Virus record (IMG/VR): IMGVR_UViG_3300018875_000005
Span: 22,093 to 86,092 of that record
Source: a virus
Direction: 5' to 3' (one strand)
Length of the DNA stretch: 64,000 nt
The notes beneath the pieces were generated by a model. The model was not told the DNA's origin, did not search any database, and worked only from the letters and a program-made list of their open reading frames with translations. Shown piece by piece: positions 1-9,415 of this stretch. Both the position numbers and the translations under genes were made by a program. Each line of letters opens with the position of its first letter. The first letter of the stretch is position 1.

Positions 1-2958
1 CTCGGCCTGTCCGGGGAATCGCTGATCGGCACCCTGCGCCGCGCCGGAATCAGCCTGAATGAGGTCACCGACTCCTACCTCGGCCAGGGCGAGTCCATCA
101 ACACCCTGGTGCGCCGCCTGCGAGACCTGGCCCGGGAGTCCGAGGGCGGCATCGGCTCCGGCACCCGCCAGGCGCAGGCGTACACCGAGGCAGCCAACGC
201 GCTGGAGTCCATGTCGGGGGAGGCGGGGAAGGCAGCCGCGCGGGCGAAGGAGCTGGACGACGCCGCCAAGGGCACCGAGGGCGGGGTGACCGCCTATCAG
301 CGGCTGAAGGACGCCGTCACCGCCCTGGGTGACAAGACCGCGGACGCCGACTCCCGCACCCGGGCGCTGCGGGACGCCCTGGACCTGCTCTCCGGCGGCT
401 CCGTCAGCTACGAGGCGGCACAGGCCCGGGTGAACAAGGCGATCACCGCGGCGAACGACGCGATGCAGGACGGCATCGAGAAGGCCGACGGCTGGGGCAA
501 GCAGCTCGTGTCGGCCACCGGGTCGATCGACACCACCACCAAGAACGGCCAGCAGCTCTACGACACCATGTACGGGCTCGCCGACGCCTCCTCCGCAGCG
601 GCCATCGCCGCGTTCGACTTCGCGCAGCAGCAGAACAAGACGCTGCCGCAGTCGCTGCAGGCCGCGCAGGGGGAGATGGCCAAGGCGCGCGAGGCGGCGA
701 TCAGTCTGGCGATGGCCCACGGTATGACGAAGCGGCAGGCGCAGGGTGTCGCCGATGCCATGGGTTTGATCCCCGGCAAGGTGTCCATGCTGCTCCAGAC
801 GCAGGGGCTGGACTCCACGCTCGCTGACCTGCTGGCGGTGCAGGCCGCGTTCAAGCAGGTGCCGGGGGAGAAGACGGTGCGGGTGGACACCCTCAGCGAG
901 GAGGCCCGCACCGAACTGGAAGACCTCGGCTACAAGATCAAGCTCATTCCCGGCACCCGCGAATACAAGATCACCGCCCCGACGGCGGGCGCCCGCAAAC
1001 AGCTCGACCTGCTCATCGACAAGCTGGCCGCCACTCCCGACAAGACCGTCAAGGTCTCCGCCGCTACCCGGGCCGCCATCACCGACCTCCAGCGGGTACA
1101 GGACAAGATCCGCGGCACCAACGGCAAGACCATCACCATGCGGGCGCCGACCGCGGAGGCCCGCAAGCAGCTCGAACTCCTCGGCTTCAAGATCCGTGAC
1201 ACCAAGGGCAAGAACGTCACCATCACCGTGCCGACCGGCGGGCCCGTCTCCGCGGTGTCCACCATCCAGGGCGCCATCGACAGCCTTCAGGGCAAGACGG
1301 TCACCATCCGCACCAATCACGTGGAGACCCGCACCCTGATCCCTCGGGGCCCGAACGGGCAGCCGCTGATGAGCGCCGACGGCGGCATCGTGAACTTCGC
1401 CCGGGGCGGCATCAGCCGCCAGCGCGGCGGCGTCCAGCACTTCGCCGGCGGCCGGGAGAACCACATCGCGCAGATCGCCCCGGCCGGCACCTGGCGGGTA
1501 TGGGCCGAGCCGGAGACCGGCGGCGAGGCGTACATCCCGCTCGCTCCGGCCAAGCGGGAGCGGTCCCGGGCCATCGCCGAGGAGACCGTGCGCCGCCTGG
1601 GCGGCCAGGGCATCGCCTGGAACGCCGACGGCAGCGTGATGTCCTTCGCCGGCGGGGGCGGGTTCACCTACCAGCCCGACGGCGGCGGCCGGGGCGTCTC
1701 CGATGTGCAGTCCCGCTACGAGGAGCGGCACCAGCCGATCTCCCGCGAGGACTACAACAAGAAGATCCGCGCCCGCGCGAACGCCCTGGACCGGCTGCGG
1801 GAGGCGGAGGCGAAACTGCGGGCGCTGCGACGCCGCAAGCACACCCGGGCCCAGGAGGTGTCCGCCGAGCGGAAGGTCGCCGCAGCCCGCCGCGCGTATG
1901 CCACCGCCACCGAGGCCGCCAACAGCGCGACCGCCCGCTACAAGAAGCGGTTCTCCCTGGCCGACTGGCAGAAGGAACTGTCCGCCTCGGTGAAGGCGAA
2001 CGCCGCCTGGGAGGCGAACCTCGCCAAGATCGGCAAACGCGCCGGGTTCGAGGTCGAGCAGATCCTGCGGGACATGGGCATCGAGGGCGCCTCCATGGTC
2101 TCCGCCCTGGCCAAGGCATCCAGCAAGCAGTTCGCGTCGATCGTCGCCAACCTCAAGAAGCTCGCCCCGAGCGCGAAGGCCGCGCTGGCGGACTACACCA
2201 AGCAGCTCAACGCCCACAACAAGACCTCCGCCGCCTTCCAGAACAACCTCGTGAAGCTGGCGGGGATGGGCTACGGCGACCTGGCGGCGCAGCTTGCCGC
2301 GCAGGGCGACGAGGCCGCCCAGAAGGTCGCCGCCGGCGCGGTCGCCTCCCGCAGCGCCGCCGCCGCGGCGAACAAGTCCGCCCAGGCCAACGCCAAGCTC
2401 CTGTCGGATGAGGAGTTGGAGCAACTGGTGCAGATCATCGCCGCCATCAAGAGCAGCGGCACCGGCATCCACGCGGTCGCGGCCACCACCGGCCTGGGCG
2501 AGGACGACATCATCGCCGTCGCCACCAAGGCGGCTGGCCAGATCAAGGGCTCTCTCGGTTCCCGCGCCACGCGGTTCCTCGCCGACCTCGCCAAGGCCCA
2601 GCGGGGCATGGCGTATGCCAACGGCGGGATCCGGGAGGGCATCTACGCCACCCGCGGCGGCCTGGTCCGCTGGGCCGAGCCGGAGACCGGCGGGGAGGCG
2701 TACATCCCGCTCGCCGCGGCCAAGCGGGCGGGCGCCATGCGGGTCCTGTCCGACGTCGCCGGCCGGTTCGGGGTGGGCCTGACCGACGCCGGGGCCGGCG
2801 GCCGGGTTGTCATCGTCCGCGAGCAGGGCCCGCTGGTCGGCGAGCAGCACTGGCACGTCAGCGGCGCCCGCAACGACGCCGCGCTGGCCCGGAAGATCGA
2901 CGCCGCGAACGCCTACCAGCTCCGCAGGCTCGCACGGGGAGGGGTGGGGGCACGATGA
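1..2958 (+). CDS. Tail tape-measure protein, 5'-truncated by the window edge
   Basis: The reading frame is open from base 1, so only the last 985 residues are visible. Tape-measure proteins fix tail length and occupy the tail lumen before DNA ejection. The protein is long, Ala/Lys/Gln-rich and mostly helical. Residues about 265-430 hold short related units (ARKQLDLL, ARKQLELLGFKI, ARTELEDLGYKI). The motif EPETGGEAYIPLA occurs twice, at residues 503-515 and 893-905; it is common in actinophage tape measures. The gene is the longest here and sits directly before tail-tip genes, as expected for a siphovirus. The stop overlaps the next start (ATGA). Identification rests on size, composition, position and this motif. 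Confidence 0.92.
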   Translation, partial: LGLSGESLIGTLRRAGISLNEVTDSYLGQGESINTLVRRLRDLARESEGGIGSGTRQAQAYTEAANALESMSGEAGKAAARAKELDDAAKGTEGGVTAYQRLKDAVTALGDKTADADSRTRALRDALDLLSGGSVSYEAAQARVNKAITAANDAMQDGIEKADGWGKQLVSATGSIDTTTKNGQQLYDTMYGLADASSAAAIAAFDFAQQQNKTLPQSLQAAQGEMAKAREAAISLAMAHGMTKRQAQGVADAMGLIPGKVSMLLQTQGLDSTLADLLAVQAAFKQVPGEKTVRVDTLSEEARTELEDLGYKIKLIPGTREYKITAPTAGARKQLDLLIDKLAATPDKTVKVSAATRAAITDLQRVQDKIRGTNGKTITMRAPTAEARKQLELLGFKIRDTKGKNVTITVPTGGPVSAVSTIQGAIDSLQGKTVTIRTNHVETRTLIPRGPNGQPLMSADGGIVNFARGGISRQRGGVQHFAGGRENHIAQIAPAGTWRVWAEPETGGEAYIPLAPAKRERSRAIAEETVRRLGGQGIAWNADGSVMSFAGGGGFTYQPDGGGRGVSDVQSRYEERHQPISREDYNKKIRARANALDRLREAEAKLRALRRRKHTRAQEVSAERKVAAARRAYATATEAANSATARYKKRFSLADWQKELSASVKANAAWEANLAKIGKRAGFEVEQILRDMGIEGASMVSALAKASSKQFASIVANLKKLAPSAKAALADYTKQLNAHNKTSAAFQNNLVKLAGMGYGDLAAQLAAQGDEAAQKVAAGAVASRSAAAAANKSAQANAKLLSDEELEQLVQIIAAIKSSGTGIHAVAATTGLGEDDIIAVATKAAGQIKGSLGSRATRFLADLAKAQRGMAYANGGIREGIYATRGGLVRWAEPETGGEAYIPLAAAKRAGAMRVLSDVAGRFGVGLTDAGAGGRVVIVREQGPLVGEQHWHVSGARNDAALARKIDAANAYQLRRLARGGVGAR

Positions 2959-3851
2959 CCACACCGGTAGAGCTGGACGACTACCAGCACGAGCTGGGCG
3001 GGGTCCTCATCGGCACCGGCACCGCCGTGCAGATCCGCACCATCGAGGGCCTGGGCCTGGCCCCGGTGCGGACCGGGGACGTGGAGCCGGACGGCGAGGA
3101 CGGCACCTGGCTGGGCATCGACCGCTACGGCGGGCGGACCGTCCGCATCGACGCCGCCGTCAAGGTGGTCGGCGACGCGGGCGGGGTGCTGGACCGGATC
3201 GCCGACCTGGTGGAGGCCGCCGACGACGAGGACGTGCGCGGCCACGGCGGCACCACGATGGATCTGCGGCTGAAGTTCCCCGGCCGGCCGGTGCGGGTGC
3301 TGCGGGGCCGGATCCGCAAGGCCGAACCCGAGCTGGACCAGGTCATCCACGGCTACGCCCCGCTCGACATCGAGTTCCAGACGGCCGATCACCTGTACTA
3401 CGCCGACGAGCCGGGCACCACCTCCATCCCGCTGGGCCTGATCTCCTCCGGCGGCCTGTCCTTTCCGCTGGCGTTCCCGCTGACCATCGAAGGCGACCCG
3501 CAGGCCGTCGGCCGGCCCAGCTTCCTCCAGGTGGAGGGCACCGCGGCCACCTGGCCGGTGCTGCGCGTCACCGGGCCGTGTGCCAACCCGACCATCACCC
3601 ATGTCGCCTCGGGCCGGTCGCTGACGGTGCAGGCCACGCTGGCCGCCGGGGAGTGGGTGGAGATCGACACCCGGCCCGGGTGGCGGACGGTGCTGCGGGA
3701 GAACGGCGGCGGCGTCCCCCTGGCCGGCACGTCCCGCGTCGATGAGTTCCGGCTGACGCCGGGGCTGAACGAGATCCGGTGGACCGCCACCGACCCGACC
3801 CTGACCTCCACGCTGGCCGTCACCTGGTGGCCCGCCTACAAGGCTCTCTGA
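2955..3851 (+). CDS. Distal tail / minor tail protein
   Basis: This 298-residue protein follows the tape measure with a 4-bp ATGA overlap. That is the usual slot of the distal tail protein, which forms the ring joining tube and tip. It is beta-rich throughout: an N-terminal half with LGLAPVRTGDVEPDGEDG and a C-terminal carbohydrate-module-like half ending TLAVTWWPAYKAL. No catalytic motif or signal peptide is seen. Many actinophage 'phage tail family' proteins share this layout. The family assignment is by context and general composition, so the exact structural role (distal tail or first baseplate component) is an inference. Confidence 0.8.
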   Translation: MTTPVELDDYQHELGGVLIGTGTAVQIRTIEGLGLAPVRTGDVEPDGEDGTWLGIDRYGGRTVRIDAAVKVVGDAGGVLDRIADLVEAADDEDVRGHGGTTMDLRLKFPGRPVRVLRGRIRKAEPELDQVIHGYAPLDIEFQTADHLYYADEPGTTSIPLGLISSGGLSFPLAFPLTIEGDPQAVGRPSFLQVEGTAATWPVLRVTGPCANPTITHVASGRSLTVQATLAAGEWVEIDTRPGWRTVLRENGGGVPLAGTSRVDEFRLTPGLNEIRWTATDPTLTSTLAVTWWPAYKAL

Positions 3852-3863
3852 AGGAGGCCCGCG

Positions 3864-4835
3864 ATGGCCCTCATCACGACCCCGATCGCCGTCACCGGCG
3901 CCACCCACACCGCGCAGCAGTTCCGCATGATGGTCCGCGACCTGGCCCGCGGGAATCAGGGCATCACCGAGGGCGACGACCTCAAGGTGACCGCGCTGCC
4001 GGTGAACGGGGCCGGGGTGCAGGTCGGGGACGGGTCGGCGGTCATCACCGGCAAGGTGTCGTCGGTGCAGGGCTCCTACAGCGTCTACAACGTGGGCACG
4101 GACACGGTGCCGATCTCGGCGACCGGCGGCACCGGCCGGTCGGACATGCTGATCCTGCGGGTGGAGGACCCCGAGTACGAGGGCACCCGCGATCCGGCGA
4201 CGGACCCGATCGCGTTCTTCGACGTGATCTCCAACGTCTCCAACACCGCGACGACCGTGCCCGCTGGCTACTCGGCGATTCCGCTGGCCCGGATCGACAT
4301 CCCCGCCTCCACGGCGACCATCACCAACGCCATGATCAAGGACTTGCGGCGGGTCGCCAACCCGCGGCGGGAGCGGATTCTGTACCCCTACTACTACTCC
4401 GGCTCCCTGACCGAGATCAGTGGCACGTCCGAGACGTGGAAGACGCACCCGGCGCTGCCGTCGGCGACCCCGGCGGGGGCGATGGCGAACATCGCCATCC
4501 CCGCGTGGGCGGCCACCGCCAAGGTGATCTTCTCGGTGTCGAACCTGCGGCTGGCCGACGGCAACATCTGGGGGGAGTTCCGCTTCAAGCTGGGCGCGAC
4601 CGAGGCCGCGCAGGCGGTGTCCATCGACGACAACCAGGGCACCCCCGCCCGCCGGGCCCACGTGGAGATGGTCGAGACGATCGACCTCACCACCACGGCC
4701 GGGGCGGCGATGCGCGGCACCACCCAGGCGTTCTACTCCCGGATGCGGACCCGCTCCGGCAACGCCGGGAAGATCGGCGTCGACTCGATGACCACGTTCA
4801 AGATTGATATCGAGTTCACCGAGGGCGCCCTGTAA
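3864..4835 (+). CDS. Minor tail / baseplate structural protein
   Basis: A 323-residue protein preceded by a strong ribosome-binding site (AAGGAGG, 8 nt upstream of the ATG). The N-terminus (MALITTPIAVTGATHTAQQF) and the following region with VNGAGVQVGDGSAVITGKV resemble proteins of actinophage tail tips that carry a short N-terminal docking domain and a beta-rich body. The stop codon shares one base with the next start (TAATG). It lies between the putative distal tail and hub genes, so it is most likely a tip or baseplate component. No enzymatic motif is visible. Confidence 0.72.
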   Translation: MALITTPIAVTGATHTAQQFRMMVRDLARGNQGITEGDDLKVTALPVNGAGVQVGDGSAVITGKVSSVQGSYSVYNVGTDTVPISATGGTGRSDMLILRVEDPEYEGTRDPATDPIAFFDVISNVSNTATTVPAGYSAIPLARIDIPASTATITNAMIKDLRRVANPRRERILYPYYYSGSLTEISGTSETWKTHPALPSATPAGAMANIAIPAWAATAKVIFSVSNLRLADGNIWGEFRFKLGATEAAQAVSIDDNQGTPARRAHVEMVETIDLTTTAGAAMRGTTQAFYSRMRTRSGNAGKIGVDSMTTFKIDIEFTEGAL

Positions 4836-5932
4836 TGGCCCGCTGGCGGTACTGGACTCAGCACGCCCTGACCGGGCAGCAGCTCCATCCGGCGCTGCCG
4901 TTCACCGGCGTGGAGTTCTCCCGCGAACTCAACGGCCCCGGCGCCTTCTCGGGCACCCTCACGCCGCGGTTCGTGCGCGCCAACCCGGACGTCCTTGAAC
5001 CCGGGCGGGCGCTGCTGTACGTGGAGGCCGACGGGTTCATCCGCTGGGGCGGCCTGATCTGGCAGGTCGAGCCCGAGGGCGCCCAGTACCAGGTGGAGGC
5101 CGCCGGCTGGTCGTCGTATCTGACGCGGCGCCACGACCACCACGGCGAGCTGAACGGCCGCGGCCCGTACGTCTACGCCGACCCGTGCCAGGTGATCCGC
5201 GACGTGTGGGACTACGCCCAGGAGCAGCCCGACGGCGACCTCGGCGTCACCGTAGACGCCACGTTCTCACAGGCGAAGGTCGGCACCCCCGCCGAGCCGC
5301 TGCACTCCTACTGGTACGAGACGCCGTCCCTGGGCGACCTGGTCGACGACCTCGTCAGCGAGGACGACTCCCCGGACTACGCCTGCCACACCGAGTACCA
5401 GACCAACGGGACCGTGGCCCGCCGCATCCTGCTGGGCTATCCGCGGCTCGGGGCCCGCCGCACCGACATCTCCTTCCGGTCGGGGGTGAACATCGTCGGC
5501 GCCCCGCCGGTCACCTACAGCGCGGACGAGTACGCCAACACCGTCCTCGCCACCGGCAGCGGGGAGGGCACCGCCCGCCGCTTCGCGGTCGACTCAGTCC
5601 GGGACGGGCGGCTGCGGCTCGAATCGGTGCTGGCGCTGCCTGCGGTCAACGGCAACGACGTCCTCGGCCGACGGGCCCGCGCCGAGCGGAAGCGCCGCCA
5701 GATCCTGGGCCAGGTGGAGTCCATCCAGGTCCGCCACCACCCCGCCGCGCCGCTCGGGTCCTGGCAGGTGGGCGACGACGTGCTGGTGCAGGTCAACAAC
5801 GACTGGACGTCCTGGTCCGGGTGGTGCCGGATCACCGCGGACACCATCCGCCCGGATACCGGCGAGGACGGCGACGACGAGATCGTCCTGACCCTGGCCC
5901 GCGCCGACAGCTTCTACTACGGAGGTACTTGA
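4835..5932 (+). CDS. Tail-tip hub-like minor tail protein
   Basis: A 365-residue protein that starts inside the upstream stop (TAATG). The opening MARWRYWTQHALTGQQLHPALP and the segment LEPGRALLYVEADGFIRWGG (residues about 51-70) match the hub-type (gp27-like) minor tail proteins common in Streptomyces and Arthrobacter phages. These form the tip platform on which fibres sit. The C-terminal part (residues 250-350, with RRQILGQVESIQVRHHPAAP and QVGDDVLVQVN) is OB/beta-barrel-like. Translation is coupled to the genes on both sides. The family call is from recognised pattern and position, without a search. Confidence 0.75.
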   Translation: MARWRYWTQHALTGQQLHPALPFTGVEFSRELNGPGAFSGTLTPRFVRANPDVLEPGRALLYVEADGFIRWGGLIWQVEPEGAQYQVEAAGWSSYLTRRHDHHGELNGRGPYVYADPCQVIRDVWDYAQEQPDGDLGVTVDATFSQAKVGTPAEPLHSYWYETPSLGDLVDDLVSEDDSPDYACHTEYQTNGTVARRILLGYPRLGARRTDISFRSGVNIVGAPPVTYSADEYANTVLATGSGEGTARRFAVDSVRDGRLRLESVLALPAVNGNDVLGRRARAERKRRQILGQVESIQVRHHPAAPLGSWQVGDDVLVQVNNDWTSWSGWCRITADTIRPDTGEDGDDEIVLTLARADSFYYGGT

Positions 5933-7218
5933 TGCCCTCGGACAACACGTTGGCCCGCAAGGTCCACGCGCTGGAGCAGCGGCTCCGGCAGATCGAGCGG
6001 GGGCAGCGGGTCGCGCACGGCGCCAGCATCGAGAACGCCGCCATCGAGGTCCGCGACGCCGGCGGCTCGCTGCGGGCGATCGTGGGGCAGCAGGGCGACG
6101 GCACCACCGGTGTGAACGTCGTCAACGGCCCCACCCCGCCCACGCCGTCCGCGCCGACCGTGGAGCCCGCCCTCGCCGCGCTCGCCGTCACCTGGAACGG
6201 GCAGTTCGCCGACGGGGCGGTGGCGCCGCTGGACTGGATGCGGTGCGAGGTGCATGTCGGCCCGACCGCCGGGTTCACTCCGGATCAGGGGACGCTGCGG
6301 GACACCATCGAGTCCCCGCAGGGCGGCACCGTGGTCGTCCCCCTGCCGTACACCCAGTGGCACGTGAAGCTGCGGTCCCGGACCACGTCCGGGGTCGCCT
6401 CCGCCCCGACGGCCGCGGTTGCGGGTACCCCGCGCAAGGCCGAGGCCGCGGACATCGTGGCCGGCGCCATCACCGCCAACCACATCGCCGTCGACGCCCT
6501 CACCGGCAAGACGATCACCGGCGGGACCATCACCGGCGCCACCATCCAGACCGCCGCCTCCGGCGCCCGCGTCGTCCTCGACGACCGTATGCGCATCTAC
6601 GACGCCGGTAACAACCTGATGGCTCAGGCCAAGCCGACCGACGCCACCAACGTGGCCGGGTTCTACGTCTACAACGGCGACGGCTACTCCGCGGCCCTGA
6701 CCCAGGGCATCGTCTCGTTCCGCCTCGCCAGCGCCACCTACCAGCGCTACCCCTACCTCGAGCACCGCATCGCGGCCGGGGACGTCAGCGACCTCCTCCT
6801 GCGGTCCGGCACCACGCACTCCTCCGGGGCGCAGGCGGTCGTGAAGCTGACCGGCGGTACGAGCAGCATCCGCCCCTATGTCCGGATCTTCTCCGATGCG
6901 CTGGGCAGCCTCGACTGCGACCTGGAGGTCACCGGCGTGCTCACCGCCCGCAGCATCGCCACCGGGACGGTGACCATCACCCCGTCCGCCGCGCATGTCC
7001 CCACGCAGTTCCAGGTCACCGGCCTGAACGTGGCCGGGACCACATTCCGCGGCTTCGCCACCGCCAACACCACCGTGCCCGGCGTCCGCACCCCGACCGG
7101 AAACCAGGGCGTCACCGGCGTCTCGGTGTCCAACGTCAGCGGCACGGGGCTGACGGTCTGGGTGAACCGCGAGAACACGACCGCAACCAACATCAACTGG
7201 ATGGTGATCGGATCATGA
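5932..7218 (+). CDS. Tail fibre / receptor-binding minor tail protein
   Basis: I place the start at the ATG of the TGATG overlap (5932), giving 428 residues with a GGAGG site just upstream; the frame stays open further left but only in shadow of the previous gene. Residues 1-25 are a short heptad-like coiled coil (NTLARKVHALEQRLRQIERG), typical of trimerising fibre necks. A fibronectin-III-like segment (about 70-165) follows, and then a turn-rich shaft (ALTGKTITGGTITGATIQ, about 183-200). The C-terminus is Thr/Val/Gly-rich and beta-structured (about 340-428). This is the arrangement of host-recognition fibres. It is probably the main receptor-binding protein, by inference. Confidence 0.75.
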   Translation: MPSDNTLARKVHALEQRLRQIERGQRVAHGASIENAAIEVRDAGGSLRAIVGQQGDGTTGVNVVNGPTPPTPSAPTVEPALAALAVTWNGQFADGAVAPLDWMRCEVHVGPTAGFTPDQGTLRDTIESPQGGTVVVPLPYTQWHVKLRSRTTSGVASAPTAAVAGTPRKAEAADIVAGAITANHIAVDALTGKTITGGTITGATIQTAASGARVVLDDRMRIYDAGNNLMAQAKPTDATNVAGFYVYNGDGYSAALTQGIVSFRLASATYQRYPYLEHRIAAGDVSDLLLRSGTTHSSGAQAVVKLTGGTSSIRPYVRIFSDALGSLDCDLEVTGVLTARSIATGTVTITPSAAHVPTQFQVTGLNVAGTTFRGFATANTTVPGVRTPTGNQGVTGVSVSNVSGTGLTVWVNRENTTATNINWMVIGS

Positions 7219-7487
7219 GTGAGACCAGCGCGACTCCGGAGGCCGGGGAGCCGAGCAGTGAGCCGCCGCTCCAGCCGGAGCAGCCCATCGTCTTCGAGCC
7301 GGCCACGTGGTACGAGGGCACCTGGACCTGCGCGACGAACACCTGCGTGAACTACAACACCATCTGGCCCATCACCAATCTGTACTCCAACAACGGCATC
7401 TATGTGCCGGTGCAGTGCGGCCGGTGCCAGACGCTGGGCACGATCCTGACCGCGGTCAAGATGGACCCGCAGCCGCCCGAGGAGTGA
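7215..7487 (+). CDS. Small Cys-containing protein between fibre and lysin genes
   Basis: A 90-residue protein coupled to the fibre gene by an ATGA overlap. It has an acidic, Pro/Glu-rich N-terminal third, then Cys residues in TCATNTCVNY and VQCGRCQTLG that could form a small zinc-binding or disulfide module. No signal peptide or membrane segment is seen. Small proteins of this kind follow fibre genes in several Streptomyces phages, where they may cap or chaperone the fibre. I do not recognise a named family. Confidence 0.68.
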   Translation: MSETSATPEAGEPSSEPPLQPEQPIVFEPATWYEGTWTCATNTCVNYNTIWPITNLYSNNGIYVPVQCGRCQTLGTILTAVKMDPQPPEE

Positions 7488-7491
7488 CCGA

Positions 7492-7514
7492 CGGCCGGGG
7501 CAACCCCCGGGCCG
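7492..7514 (+). terminator. Hairpin after the tail operon
   Basis: Stem CGGCC-(G)GGGG paired with CCCC-GGCCG around a CAAC loop, 4 nt after the stop of the last tail gene. There is no T-run, as is usual in high-G+C actinobacteria. A TACGCT box at 7524-7529, just downstream, may serve as the -10 of a lysis-cassette promoter, but no convincing -35 is present. Confidence 0.45.
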
Positions 7515-7632
7515 CCGGGCGATTACGCTGAGTACATCGGGCGACCCTCCGCCCATCCCAGAGGGACGCACCCCACGTGGTGTCGAGCACAACGCCAGCA
7601 GCAGTGGGCGCGGGGAGAAGAGGGGCACACGC

Positions 7633-8982
7633 ATGGCGACGCCCATTGGCGCGTCCGCTCTCGTCCAGGCACTACGCGACGAGGGGCTGGAGGTCGTCGA
7701 GGTCGCGGGCTGGCGTACCCGCAACCGCAACAGCAAGGGCCCGTGGGGGCCGGTGTACGGGGTGATGATCCACCACACCGTCACCAAGGGCTCAGCCCGG
7801 ACGGTCGAGATCTGCCGGGACGGCTACAGCAGCCTGCCGGGCCCGCTGTGCCACGGCGTCATCACCAAGGACGGCCGGGTGCACCTGGTCGGCCACGGCC
7901 GCGCCAACCACGCCGGCTCCGGCGACGACGACGTACTCAGGGCCGTCATCGACGACCGGCTCCTCCCGGCGGACAACGAGGCCAACACCGACGGCAACCG
8001 CCACTTCTACGGCTTCGAGTGCGAGAACCTCGGCGACGGCAAGGACCCGTGGCCCGCGGCCCAGCTCGAGGCGATCGAACGCGCCGCGGCGGCGCTGTGC
8101 CGCTACCACGGCTGGGACGCGGAGTCGGTGATCGGGCATCTGGAGTGGCAGCCCGGGAAGGTCGACCCGCGCGGCTTCACCATGACCTCGCTGCGGTCCC
8201 GGGTGCGGGCCCGGCTCGCCGCGCAGCCGGGCGGGTCCCGGCCGGCGCCGAAGCCCGCCCCGAAGCCGTCCTCCACCACCACGTACACGGTGCGGAAGGG
8301 CGACACCCTGTGGGGCATCGCCCGCGCCCACGGCACGACCGTGCCCCGCCTGGTGGACCTCAACGACCTGACGGACCCGGACGGCATCAAGGCCGGGCAG
8401 AAGATCAAGGTCCCCGCCAAGGCCGGCGGCGGTCCGGCTCCGGTGCCGGACCGGGACGCCTACCCGGGAGCCGACAAGTTCGGCGACGGCGCCACCAACG
8501 TCCACATCACCCGGCTGGGGCAGATGCTCATCGACCGCGGTGGCACCCGCTTCTACAAGACCGGCCCCGGCCCGACCTGGGGCACGGCGGACCGGGAGGC
8601 CACGCGGGCGTTCCAGCGGGCCCAGGGCTGGTCCGGTGCGGCGGCGGACGGCATCCCGGGGGAGCGGACCTGGGAGCTGCTGGTGACGGGCAAGGGCAAG
8701 GACATTCCGCCGCCGGAGCCCGCGGAGCCGCGGTTCGAGCCGTTCCCGGGCCGGGAGTTCTTCCACGCCGGCCGCACCAGCCCCATCATCACCGCGATGG
8801 GCCGGCGGCTGGTCGCCGAGGGCTGCGGCAAGTACCAGCGCGGCCCGGGCCCGAACTGGACCAACGCCGACAAGGCCAGCTACGCCGCGTGGCAGCGGAA
8901 GCTCGGCTACACGGGCGACGACGCGGACGGTATCCCCGGCAAGACGAGCTGGGACAAGCTGCGCGTCCCCCGCGTCTCCTGA
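7633..8982 (+). CDS. Endolysin: N-acetylmuramoyl-L-alanine amidase with LysM and two wall-binding repeats
   Basis: A 449-residue modular endolysin that cleaves the glycan-peptide amide bond of peptidoglycan at the end of the lytic cycle. Residues about 40-190 are an Amidase_2/PGRP domain. The likely zinc ligands are H47 (in IHHT), H169 (in GHLEW) and D178 (in KVDPRG). Residues about 217-262 are a LysM (TYTVRKGDTLWGIARAHG). Two related peptidoglycan-binding repeats follow (about 275-355 and 370-447), each with a GPGP[TN]W core and an ADGIPG end. An Ala/Pro linker separates amidase and LysM. No signal peptide is present, so release probably needs the holins next door. A GAGAAGAGG ribosome-binding site supports the ATG at 7633. 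Confidence 0.95.
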   Translation: MATPIGASALVQALRDEGLEVVEVAGWRTRNRNSKGPWGPVYGVMIHHTVTKGSARTVEICRDGYSSLPGPLCHGVITKDGRVHLVGHGRANHAGSGDDDVLRAVIDDRLLPADNEANTDGNRHFYGFECENLGDGKDPWPAAQLEAIERAAAALCRYHGWDAESVIGHLEWQPGKVDPRGFTMTSLRSRVRARLAAQPGGSRPAPKPAPKPSSTTTYTVRKGDTLWGIARAHGTTVPRLVDLNDLTDPDGIKAGQKIKVPAKAGGGPAPVPDRDAYPGADKFGDGATNVHITRLGQMLIDRGGTRFYKTGPGPTWGTADREATRAFQRAQGWSGAAADGIPGERTWELLVTGKGKDIPPPEPAEPRFEPFPGREFFHAGRTSPIITAMGRRLVAEGCGKYQRGPGPNWTNADKASYAAWQRKLGYTGDDADGIPGKTSWDKLRVPRVS

Positions 8983-9031
8983 CCGCCTCCTCCCCCTTCT
9001 CTCATCCTCTTCTCGCAGAAAGAAGATGCTC

Positions 9032-9415
9032 ATGCGGATCTTCGGTCGTGAACCGGCCCTGTGGCTGGCCCTCATCGCCGTCCTGGTCAAGGTGGTCGCC
9101 GCGTTCGGTGTCGAGGTGACCGCCGAACAGCAGACGTGGATCAACGCCGTGGCCGCTGCCGCGGTGGGCCTGATCCTCGCCGTCGTCGCCCGGGAGGGCA
9201 GCATCGGTGCCGCCGTGATCGGTTTCGTCCAGGCCGTCCTCGCCCTGGCGGTCGGCTTCGGACTGGACTGGTCGGCTGACCAGCAGGCCGTGGTGATGTC
9301 CCTCATCGCGACGGCCGTGGCGATGTTCGAGCGGTCCCAAACGGTCCCGCCGGTGGGACCGCTGCCGGTCGAGCAGCGGTCGGTGCTGGACCCCAAGGGC
9401 CCGCGGAGCGTGTGA
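9032..9415 (+). CDS. Holin-like membrane protein
   Basis: A 127-residue membrane protein directly after the endolysin. I choose the second ATG (9032) because AGAAAGAAG at 9017-9025 abuts the first ATG (9026) but has normal spacing to the second. There are three hydrophobic segments: LWLALIAVLVKVVAAFGV, an Ala/Val-rich stretch WINAVAAAAVGLILAVVA, and AAVIGFVQAVLALAVGFGL. The C-terminus is short and charged. This matches the short holins of Streptomyces phages, which permeabilise the membrane and let the lysin reach the wall. The call is by topology and position. Confidence 0.75.
   Translation: MRIFGREPALWLALIAVLVKVVAAFGVEVTAEQQTWINAVAAAAVGLILAVVAREGSIGAAVIGFVQAVLALAVGFGLDWSADQQAVVMSLIATAVAMFERSQTVPPVGPLPVEQRSVLDPKGPRSV

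Noticed and set aside
2913-4661. Long leftward frame opposite the tail genes
   Set aside because: Typical high-G+C antisense open frame; the rightward tail genes have correct codon bias and ribosome sites.
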